Assembly (NCBI GenBank): GCA_020629055.1
Contig: JAHDEB010000031.1
Span: 1-41,324 of the forward strand
From: Chloroflexota bacterium
GTDB taxonomy: Bacteria > Chloroflexota > Anaerolineae > Promineifilales > Promineifilaceae
DNA: 41,324 nucleotides
Reading direction: 5' to 3'
The translations under genes and the position numbers were made by a program. Position 1 is the first letter of the stretch, and each line of letters starts with the position of its first letter. Under the pieces are notes generated by a model that saw only the letters and a program-made list of their open reading frames with translations, had not been told where the DNA came from and did no database searches. Below, in pieces: positions 8,386-17,100 of this stretch.

Positions 8386-9426
8386 TTACTCGTTGTCTTC
8401 AACTGTGTCTGAAGTCTTAGGAAGTTCATTGTCTTCAGGGGCTGTTGCTTTGTCATCTAGAGACGCTTCACCATCTGCAAATGCTTCCTCAACAAGCTTT
8501 TCTGCTGCTTGAGTGGCACTGCCCGTTTCTATAGAATCTGAGTTTGTTTTTAAATCATTTTCATCGTTTAAAGTGTTTTCAGAATTATGTGAGTTTTTGT
8601 CTGATTGCTCATCATATTCTGCGACTGCAATTTGACTGTTGGATTTAGCTTTATTTTGACTTGAACCGTTTTTGTAGACCGCTACTTTTTCTTGCATCGC
8701 TTCGACATATTGGTCTACCACTTCAGCCGCTGGTCCCAAGTTTCGGATTTGCCCTTTATCTAACCAGACGGCAGAGTCGCAATGCTGGGCAACAAAATGG
8801 GTATCATGTGAAACGAGTAATATTGTGCAATGTTTCCGTTTGAAATCAATTATCCGATCCAAACATTTTTGTTGAAAAGCAAGATCCCCTACGGCTAAAA
8901 CTTCATCAATTAATAAAATGTCAGGTTGGATATGCGTTGCAATCGAGAATCCAAGCCTCATCGCCATACCGCTACTATAAGTATGTAGCGGGTTGTCGAT
9001 AAACTCTTCTAGTTCTGCAAATTCAACAATTGAATCAAATTGTTTATGCACTTGCTTTCTTAATAGTCCTGAAATAACCCCGTTGATGTAAATATTTTCC
9101 CGGCCGGTTAACTCCGGATGAAATCCTGCACCTAAGCTGAGCAACGCTCCGATGCGACCATTCGTTTTTATAGACCCCTCATCCGGTTTTCCTAAATCAC
9201 CAACAAGCCGCAATAAGGTCGATTTCCCTGCACCATTGTGACCAATAACGCCTACCATGTTTCCCTCTCGAATTGAGAATGAAACGTTTTTTAACGCCCA
9301 GAATGATTCAGATGCCCGCATACCCTTAAAACCTCTTACTATCGCTTCTTGTAAGGTGTGGGGGCGAGCCTGATTATATTTTCTGAATTTCTTACCAAGA
9401 TTTTTTACTACGATTGAATTGTCCAT
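8386..9426 (-). CDS. Polysaccharide-export ABC transporter ATPase (Wzt/TagH-like) with acidic tail
   Basis: 346 aa; energises export of a lipid-linked glycan with the adjacent permease. The ATPase domain (about 1-245) has Walker A GHNGAGKST, the family-typical RIGALLSLGAGFHPELTGREN stretch, signature YSSGMAMRLGFS, Walker B DILLIDEVLAVGD and H-loop SHD. Instead of the Wzt C-terminal carbohydrate-binding beta-sandwich there is about 100 residues of low-complexity acidic, Asn/Ser/Glu-rich sequence (about 248-346), predicted disordered. The start ATG overlaps the permease stop by one base (TAATG), implying translational coupling. It is last in the operon, followed by a bidirectional terminator. 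TagH-type teichoic-acid export is the main alternative; operon content favours a sulfated glycan. Confidence 0.93.
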   Translation of the reverse strand: MDNSIVVKNLGKKFRKYNQARPHTLQEAIVRGFKGMRASESFWALKNVSFSIREGNMVGVIGHNGAGKSTLLRLVGDLGKPDEGSIKTNGRIGALLSLGAGFHPELTGRENIYINGVISGLLRKQVHKQFDSIVEFAELEEFIDNPLHTYSSGMAMRLGFSIATHIQPDILLIDEVLAVGDLAFQQKCLDRIIDFKRKHCTILLVSHDTHFVAQHCDSAVWLDKGQIRNLGPAAEVVDQYVEAMQEKVAVYKNGSSQNKAKSNSQIAVAEYDEQSDKNSHNSENTLNDENDLKTNSDSIETGSATQAAEKLVEEAFADGEASLDDKATAPEDNELPKTSDTVEDNE

Positions 9427-10214
9427 TATAGCTCCTCGATGTATCTATAACTGGTTCTTTGAAAAGTGATGTACCCAAATACGAGTAGAATGATGCTGGC
9501 TATAGCCGTCCACATCATCGCATTTCCTAGGAGCGGTATCTCCGTGTTCATGAATCCAAAACGGTAAGCATTTATTATGTGTAGAATAGGGTTTGCATTA
9601 ATGAGCCAGATTTCCTCACGAACACCCTCAACAGAAAAGAAAATGCCTGATACAAATAACAATAATCGCAAGAAAATACCAACCAAGTATTCTGTATCAC
9701 GAAAGGTGACATGAAATGTTGCCACAAAATATGCGACACCTAGGGTAAAGGTAAATTGGAGGACAATGATCAGAGGAATAAGAAGTGCTGTTTCAGTTAA
9801 GGGAACCCCTTCTATATACATAAGCACAAAGAGAATGGGCAATGCAATGATAAAGTGGATGAAATTACTTGCAACCGAAATGATTGGGAGTACGGGTGAA
9901 GGAAACCCGGGCCGTTTAATTAAGTCGCGATTTCCTACAATTGAGTTTGTTGCTGCCATAATAGCTGCCTGAAACCAGTTCCAAGAAAGAATCCCAATAA
10001 ATAAAAAGACTACAAAGTTGGGGATCTCTTGAGGGATTACCCGGCCAAAAACAAAGGAATAAACTAGCAGCTCTGTCAGAGGATTTAATAAAGACCAGCC
10101 AATTCCTAAAAGTGATCGTTTGTAACGCAATTTTATGTCACGAACTACTAATTCATAAAGTAAATCGCGTATATATAAAAGTCTTCTGGTTGATGATGGA
10201 ATTCCGAATGCCAT
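9426..10214 (-). CDS. Polysaccharide-export ABC-2 permease (Wzm/TagG-like)
   Basis: 262 aa. An ABC-2 type membrane subunit with about six hydrophobic segments. It carries the typical N-terminal amphipathic start RDIKLRYKRSLLGIGWSLLNP before the first membrane helix and the C-terminal pattern NPILHIINAYRFGFM. It should form the export channel with the ATPase encoded immediately downstream. Start ATG 10214 has GAGG 6 bases upstream; the stop overlaps the ATPase ATG by one base. The upstream GT4 gene ends 7 bases before. This pair sets the pathway type: the glycan is completed in the cytoplasm and then exported, rather than polymerised outside by Wzy. Confidence 0.93.
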   Translation of the reverse strand: MAFGIPSSTRRLLYIRDLLYELVVRDIKLRYKRSLLGIGWSLLNPLTELLVYSFVFGRVIPQEIPNFVVFLFIGILSWNWFQAAIMAATNSIVGNRDLIKRPGFPSPVLPIISVASNFIHFIIALPILFVLMYIEGVPLTETALLIPLIIVLQFTFTLGVAYFVATFHVTFRDTEYLVGIFLRLLLFVSGIFFSVEGVREEIWLINANPILHIINAYRFGFMNTEIPLLGNAMMWTAIASIILLVFGYITFQRTSYRYIEEL

Positions 10215-10221
10215 ATTTGCC

Positions 10222-11529
10222 TCAGGTGTTTTTTGCTATTTTTCCAAATAGATATTGTAATGTGTAAAAGGGTCCTGCTAAACGTGAAAGATGCAACAGC
10301 TTATGTAAAATGATGCGAATCGCATCTGGGTCTCTTTTTAGAGCAAGCTGAAACTCTTCTTTTTTGATTGCACCAAGACCTTTAGGGAAAAGGGGGCGAG
10401 TATTATTCCAGACTAATTTCTTTTTACTGGATACATCTATTATTAAGGAAGAAAACCAGGAAATGTAATCTTCGAAATTATATGTTTGAACAATTGTTGA
10501 GTGAGCGGCATGACCAAGTTGAGTTAACTGCTGGCGATTTTGATCTATGTCAGCAATCGATTTTGCCATTTGCTCAATGTCACCAATTGCAGACAAGAAA
10601 CCATTTTCACCTTGGTTGATAACGGCTCCTGTTCCACTGACTTTTGTTACAACTGGTATACAACCATTTGACATCGCTTCTAACATAGAAATCGATGTCC
10701 CTTCGTATTCAGAGACAGAGATAAATATATCTGACCTGCGCCATATTGATTTCATTTCGGCCGGTGGAACCCCTGGCTGAAATGAAATCCGCTCTTTGAC
10801 AACAGGATCGAGATCTGAAATTTGTTTTTTTAACGCAGCTGATTCATTTCCATTGCCAATGATAGTTAGGTCGAAATTTACATTATGATTTACCAGCGCC
10901 CTTGCTAAGCGAGTAAGATCAAATATCCGCTTTTGACGTTGGGAGATCCTTCCAGCATAAATTAGCTGTAATGGTTCCGTGTCAGCTGAATAACGGCGAA
11001 TTAGATTTTTATCTACGTCAACCCCATATGGTTTTATTTCCATATCTTTTTCCCGATGAGGAAGAATTTTTCTTAGCTTGTCCATTATCTCATCACTCAC
11101 ACATACAAAATGAGAAATTATCGACTCGTAATAACAGACCCAGTCATAATAGATTTGCTCGTCTGTGTGAATAAATCCCACAATCTTTGCATTAGACTCC
11201 TTAGACAGGGTTAAGGCTGCACATGCCGCGTAAGTGCCATACGACCAATTCGGAATCAATACATCAGCCTTTGCTTCAGAATAGATGGACTGATATTTGA
11301 CTATATCCTTTTTCTTGATAAACGGACTATCCGCATGGTGGAGATCGCTGCAATCTAAAATCGGCACATCATTGTTTAAATGGAATTGAAGAATTGGATT
11401 GAAGGTTTTGTGCTGTATGATCGAAGGGCTAACCCCCTGATGCTTTAAGAGATTGCAAAGTTTTATCGACCACGTTGTTACCCCACCAACTGTGAATCCA
11501 TCTGGCAGACTGAAAGATACAGAAATCAT
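10222..11529 (-). CDS. GT4-family glycosyltransferase
   Basis: 435 aa, GT-B fold, family GT4: transfers a sugar from a nucleotide-sugar donor onto the growing glycan at the cytoplasmic face. Visible elements are an N-terminal GGVTTWS loop, LIYAGRISQRQKR at the start of the donor domain, and EGTSISMLEAMSNGCIPVV, the GT4 E-x7-E type motif. A C-terminal helical extension of about 60 residues follows. Its ATG overlaps the upstream stop codon by four bases (ATGA). It is clearly paralogous to the GT4 domains in the two fusion proteins upstream (shared G-V-T-x-W-S/A loop and YGV...YAGR blocks). Donor and acceptor cannot be read from sequence. Confidence 0.9.
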   Translation of the reverse strand: MISVSFSLPDGFTVGGVTTWSIKLCNLLKHQGVSPSIIQHKTFNPILQFHLNNDVPILDCSDLHHADSPFIKKKDIVKYQSIYSEAKADVLIPNWSYGTYAACAALTLSKESNAKIVGFIHTDEQIYYDWVCYYESIISHFVCVSDEIMDKLRKILPHREKDMEIKPYGVDVDKNLIRRYSADTEPLQLIYAGRISQRQKRIFDLTRLARALVNHNVNFDLTIIGNGNESAALKKQISDLDPVVKERISFQPGVPPAEMKSIWRRSDIFISVSEYEGTSISMLEAMSNGCIPVVTKVSGTGAVINQGENGFLSAIGDIEQMAKSIADIDQNRQQLTQLGHAAHSTIVQTYNFEDYISWFSSLIIDVSSKKKLVWNNTRPLFPKGLGAIKKEEFQLALKRDPDAIRIILHKLLHLSRLAGPFYTLQYLFGKIAKNT

Positions 11530-14180
11530 ACGGATTGTCTGACTTTATTTTGTTGCTCAACTATAGATTCGAACTTTTTAATAAATTGAGCCGAATAATG
11601 TTTTTTGAGCTGTGCCTTGATGACTTCAACCAGTTCTGGGTCAAGCTGATAACCAAGTGTCCACTCTCGATTTAAAATGTTGACAAAATCAGTTTCGTAC
11701 GTGGTGTAATGTCGGTTAAATCGGATTGCCCCAATATTTCTGGAAACGCCTAGTGGCTGATTGATTTTTTCATCGTTGATATACTCAAAAACATTGTGTG
11801 GTCCGATCTCTGTAGACCAATCTGGGTTTAAATAAAGAGATATATCGTGGTAAATTAAAAGCCCGCCTTGTCGAAGAAATGGGAGTAGTAGAATTGTATC
11901 TAAAGTTGCCCAGGGATGACTGTGGTTAGCATCAATAAATGCACAATCAACCGTTCTTCCTTCCAAGATGTCTTCAATATCTGCAGCCCATTTATTTAAA
12001 TGAAGTTCGTAGTTGCATTCTATATTTTTCTTCAGTTTTTCAACTAAGTACCCTGTTTGATGGCGATTGTCATAATAAAGTCTTTCTGAAAGGTCAATGC
12101 CAATCACCGTAGACTTTGGGTTTGTAAATTCCATTGCTTCAAGGGTCATTGCGGTTGATAGGCCAGATGCCACTCCTAACTCAAGGTACACATTGGGTTT
12201 TTCATTAAATATCTGGTCCCAGATAAACCGCATATCATCAGGCTCAACTGTTCCGGTAGGAATCTCCTGTGAAACTAGAATTTTCTCCAGTTCGTCCTGA
12301 TTAAATACTCGAGCTTGTTTTTGAGTTGGTTGAGATTCATTGATCTTTCGTGTATGCAGTCTTTTCCACCACTGGGTTTCAATTTTTTGATTCTCTTTAA
12401 TATACATAGTGAACCAATCGTTTACCAACTCTTTGAATGCTGGATCGATCTCTGGAAAAATATCAACTGATAGATCGGAAAAGGATTGAGAGTTAGATAT
12501 AAAGGAGAGTAAATCATCTAATTTTTTTTGCGTACTATTTTGAAGATCTTCAAAGTCCAGAATCAACGGCTCAATATTATTTTTCTTAAAAAAGTCTTCC
12601 CAAAAGACATCTTTTAAAATAAGTGATCGAACCAAGAAGTTAATACTTGTAAAGTCGTATTTAGCAAGTTTTAACCGGTCATAATTTATTGATTGACCTG
12701 AATCATATTCTTCTGTCTGCAAACTTATAAGATACTCTATCGCTTGACGAACTTTGTTTCTTCTTGTGAGCCAAATGTACTTGATATTTGGGAAAAACTC
12801 TTCGAGGGCATCTTGTAAATTAGAGAAACTATCTTTGTTCGGGCCAAGATTTGAATTAACAGAATCAAGGAATTTTTGGGCCTGTTCTTGTGTCAACATG
12901 GCACCAAACACATTGTTTTTGGTGCTTTGGTTTCGAAGAAGTGATTCGGCAAAGCCATGAAAATTATCGGCGCCGAATTTTTTGAACCAATCTAGCAAAT
13001 CAGATTCATTGAAATATTCTTGTGGATAACCGGCTAAATTCGTTTGATTAAGCAACTTGCAAACAAAAGCCCCACCAGTATGTGGTGCTGTACATAGCAA
13101 GTATTGATTCCCTAAGCTGGAGTTCTCTTTTTTAGTTTTGGTAGATTGATTTGCTTGAATTTGATCTAGTATGCTCGTGAATCTTTGTACGTAATTATCT
13201 TGTGAGTATCTTAACGAATTTGTTTGTACGCTTTTACTGATTTTTTCAATACGTTCTTGCTGTTGAGCAAGATAGGAAATGGAAAACGCTAGTGCCTTCA
13301 TATCACCGATAGGTGATATAAGACCGTTTTCACCATGTGCCAAGACGCTTGATACCCCGCTTGAAGCGGCGGTTACAACTGGAATTGCACCCTGTGCCAT
13401 GGCTTCTAACATGCTTACGCTGGTACCTTCAAAGTCTGAAACTTGGATAAAAACGTCATGATCTCGCCAGATTTGAGCCATTTCTTCTGGTTCTCTTCTT
13501 CCCCAAAAAGAAACTCGATCTGTTGGTACTTCAGCATTGATCCGTGCTTTTAGTTCTTCACAGTCAGGGCCCTCACCTACGATGTTAAAGACAAAATCAG
13601 TATTGTTTTTAAGTAGATTTTGAATTAACGGAATGAAATCAAAAACTCTTTTTTGTTCTTGAATAATGCGTCCACCATAAATCAACCTGACTGGTGAAGT
13701 CTGATAAGTACGTTTTAAGGAATGAGGGATTGAAACCCCATACGGTAGCATCGTTATATCGGAGGCTCGATTGGGAAGAATCTTTTTTAAGTTTTCGTCA
13801 CACGTAGGACTAACCGCGATAAATTGAGAGATGTGCTGCTCATTATCGCTTAGAGGGTAATAATATTCTTCGTTTGTATCTGAGTGACAAAATCCTAAGT
13901 ATTGAATTCCAGGAACCTGAATTTCACCATAAATTTGCCAAATGTAATTCGGAACAACAATAGCAGGAGATACAGATTCAAAGATCGCTTTTATATCATC
14001 AAGGTTGTTAGCATTATAGTCATAGATTTCTTGAAACCCATTATGCCCAACATAGTTCAGTAGTAGTATTTCATAATCTGGATGATTCTTAAAGGCATCC
14101 TTTAGTTTAAATGCCCAAGAGGTGACACCACTAATTATGTTATTGTATAAACAAATAATTATAGGAGTTTTTTGTTTCAT
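11526..14180 (-). CDS. Three-domain fusion: GT4 glycosyltransferase / Stf0-like sulfotransferase / CmcI-like methyltransferase
   Basis: 884 aa. Residues 1-340: GT4 domain (SGVTSWAFK loop, LIYGGRIIQEQKR, EGTSVSMLEAMAQGAIPVV). Residues about 358-600: Stf0-type PAPS sulfotransferase, with a PSB-loop-like start YLLCTAPHTGGAFVCKLL, then GYPQEYF, and a 3'-phosphate-type motif LTRRNKVRQAIEYL that matches Stf0 well. The P-loop reads PHTGGA rather than the usual PRSGST, so activity is not assured. Residues about 640-800: class I SAM-dependent methyltransferase of the CmcI/Methyltransf_24 type (YLELGVASGLST motif I, VIGIDLSE, DCAFIDANHSHPW, GGLLIYHDI). One chain could add a sugar, sulfate it and methylate it. 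The gene begins 4 bases after the preceding stop and overlaps the next start by four bases. No signal peptide, so it is cytoplasmic. Confidence 0.88.
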   Translation of the reverse strand: MKQKTPIIICLYNNIISGVTSWAFKLKDAFKNHPDYEILLLNYVGHNGFQEIYDYNANNLDDIKAIFESVSPAIVVPNYIWQIYGEIQVPGIQYLGFCHSDTNEEYYYPLSDNEQHISQFIAVSPTCDENLKKILPNRASDITMLPYGVSIPHSLKRTYQTSPVRLIYGGRIIQEQKRVFDFIPLIQNLLKNNTDFVFNIVGEGPDCEELKARINAEVPTDRVSFWGRREPEEMAQIWRDHDVFIQVSDFEGTSVSMLEAMAQGAIPVVTAASSGVSSVLAHGENGLISPIGDMKALAFSISYLAQQQERIEKISKSVQTNSLRYSQDNYVQRFTSILDQIQANQSTKTKKENSSLGNQYLLCTAPHTGGAFVCKLLNQTNLAGYPQEYFNESDLLDWFKKFGADNFHGFAESLLRNQSTKNNVFGAMLTQEQAQKFLDSVNSNLGPNKDSFSNLQDALEEFFPNIKYIWLTRRNKVRQAIEYLISLQTEEYDSGQSINYDRLKLAKYDFTSINFLVRSLILKDVFWEDFFKKNNIEPLILDFEDLQNSTQKKLDDLLSFISNSQSFSDLSVDIFPEIDPAFKELVNDWFTMYIKENQKIETQWWKRLHTRKINESQPTQKQARVFNQDELEKILVSQEIPTGTVEPDDMRFIWDQIFNEKPNVYLELGVASGLSTAMTLEAMEFTNPKSTVIGIDLSERLYYDNRHQTGYLVEKLKKNIECNYELHLNKWAADIEDILEGRTVDCAFIDANHSHPWATLDTILLLPFLRQGGLLIYHDISLYLNPDWSTEIGPHNVFEYINDEKINQPLGVSRNIGAIRFNRHYTTYETDFVNILNREWTLGYQLDPELVEVIKAQLKKHYSAQFIKKFESIVEQQNKVRQSV

Positions 14181-14184
14181 TGAA

Positions 14185-17100
14185 TTAATCTAGTTCTTGT
14201 AGTCTGGATCGAATGTCTGTTTCAAGCGCTTCACGAACATTTTTGCTCATGATAGGCTCCTTATCTTCTGGCCATTGCCGGTCAGCCGCTTCCCATGTGT
14301 TTGCAGTCATCTGTAAAAATTTATCGACATAGCTATCATATGAATATTGGTCAAGAATTTTTTTGAAAGCATTTTTTCCCATTTTTGGAAGCAAGCCTCT
14401 ATCCATATCAATTAATTTGATAACCCTCGCCATCGCCTCAATATCTTTAACAGGATATGAAAATCCATTTTCGCCATATTGGATTACTGCCTTAGTCCCA
14501 CTCACCTCAGGAACAACTGGGATGCAGCCCATTGCCATAGACTCAAGCATGGAAATCGATGTACCTTCGAAATCAGAAACTAAAACACTAAGGTCCGAGG
14601 CTTTCCAATAGTCTGAAATTAAATCTGGAGAAACCGACCCTAACATTGTAATCTTGTCTCGGGTTGCCGGGCTTAACGAATTGATTTTGGCACGAAGGTT
14701 CTCAGCATCATCTCCATCACCTAATATATTTAGGTGGAAGTTTACCCCTAAATCTTCTAGGTGCTGGGCAAGTGTTGATAGATCTGAAACACTTTTTTGA
14801 TGTTCTACAAGACGACCAGCATACATCAATTTTAGAGGCTCCTGACTGTTTTCCGTATAAGAGCGGTTTAATCTGTCAGTGACAGTTACCCCATAAGGCA
14901 AAATTGAGATGTCATCTTTTCTATGGGGCAGAAGATATGCGATTTTTTTCGCGGCTTCGTCGCTTACAGCCACATAATGATGGATGATAGGTTCATAATA
15001 TGAAAGCAGCCCGTAATAATATGCGTCTGCATCATCAGTATGGCAATAACCGATGACACGAATGTTTGAGCTGTTTCGTTTTGCTATAGAAGCACAGGCA
15101 GCATAAGGACCAATGTCATAATTTGGGATGAAGACGGCCGGCAACGCTTCTGCATAATCACCAAGTGCGCGTTCCAACATCTCAGCATCCGGGGTAGGAT
15201 GGCAATCGGTCCGTACCACACGTACATTTTTGGCGATTTCCACATTTAACGAAGATCCGAAATCAGGATGACGAATAATCCAAGGTGATTTGTTCTGGTT
15301 TGCCAGCAGTCGGCTCATTTCTATAGACCAAGTTGTAACACCACCAAGAGTTAAACCACATGGGAGTGCAAAGGCAATGTTGGTCATTGATGATTTGGAC
15401 TGTGAGAATGCATTATCGATAGTGCCGTTCATGGAGACTGCGTTTTCAATATTCTTCAGACCATTTTCATTTAGAGGGGAAATAGTTTGCCCTTGGCCAT
15501 TAAAGGTGCCTATAAGCCTCTCTCCAAGTGCCCGTATAGGATAAAGCTTTCGGCCGACTTTCAGAGATATTGATCCGTTTAAGACATCCAACTCATACTC
15601 TAGTCCACTAATATGGATATCTTTTTGATGTATATGATTTTTTAAAGATTGAATTTGCCCATTTTGACTCTCAACACGAGGTTCTAGAGTTTGAAGTTTT
15701 TGATCTTTACTTGAAATTACATTCTCTAAATATTGATTTCGTTCAACAGACTCTTGAAATTGTCCCCTTAGAGCTTTTAATTCCTGCTCAAGTGATTCAA
15801 TAGATTGCTGTTTACCTTTGGCTAACTCTTCTAGATTTAATCGATCAGATCTTTCGAAATGGACATTTTGCTCCAGTTCTTGAATATGATTTAGTTGAGC
15901 TTTTATCTTTTCTTCTAGATCTTTGTATGCTGGATCAGAGGGGGCCGATTGTTGATTGTCTTGAGAATTAGTTGTCTCCAAATGTTTAATCAAATTTAAT
16001 TGTTCAAAAATTAGCTGTTCTAAATGGCCAATTTTATTTTCTTGAATCTGTGTTTGGTTCTCTAACTTTCGGATTTGGATAGTATCGGACTTTAATTGTT
16101 GATTTAAACTTATTTCCAATTCTTTTTGATTTAGTATTTTCTCTTCAAGTTGACCTAGGCGTTTGTCTTTTTCTGAGCCCTTTTCTTCAACTAACTCTAA
16201 CTGTAATTTATGAAAACTTACTTGTTGATCGAGCCTTTCGACTAAACCTTTTTGATTTGCAACTTGTTCCATCAAAAAAGCTGCCTGATTTTGTTCCATT
16301 TCAACTTTTTGGAGCAGTACTGAAATTTCTGAACGTTCGCTGGCAACCTGTTTGTTTAATGCCTCGATTTCAACCTGGTTGCTCTTCACGTCTAATTTTA
16401 GTTTGTTGATATGCTGATCTCGGGCATGAAGCAAGGATTCAAGGTCACTGATTTTTGCATCAGCTTCTTTTTTAACTTTATTTGCTTCATTTTGTTCAAC
16501 AAAAATAGATTGTTTGAGTGCTGAGATTTCAGTGCGTTGTACTTCAATTTGCTCATCAAGAATAACAATACGGTTTTCTTTTTCTGCAAGATTTTTGGTT
16601 AGTAAGGCTTTTTCATGGTTCTCTTTCGCCAGCTCAAGTTTTAAATCTTGAATCTCAAAGCGTAAAGCTTCTAATCTTTGTTGATATTGCTCCGTAACTT
16701 CTGAGTGCTTTAGAATCTGATCTTGCAAATTGTTAAAGGATCTCCGCTCATGGTCGAGTGTATTTTTCAATTCAGACAATTGATTTTCTTTGTGATCGAT
16801 TGATTTATTAAGAAATGTGAGGTCAATGTCTTTTTTAGCTAGGTGTGTTTGTGTCTCTCGAAGCGCATTTTCTAAATCTTGAATTCGTCCGGTCTTAGTA
16901 TCGATGGCATCCTTCAAATTGGCGACCGCCCGATCCTCGCTCGCTAATTTGTTTTCAAGTGAGCTGACTTTTTCTAAATAAGTGTTCATTTTTAAATCAA
17001 TATCGGAGGTTGATTGTTCTCTTTTCTCAATAATTTTATAGGCCATATTCAACTCATCCTGTTTGGTTGCAAGGCTGTTTTCTAGGCGTTGTAGCGATTG

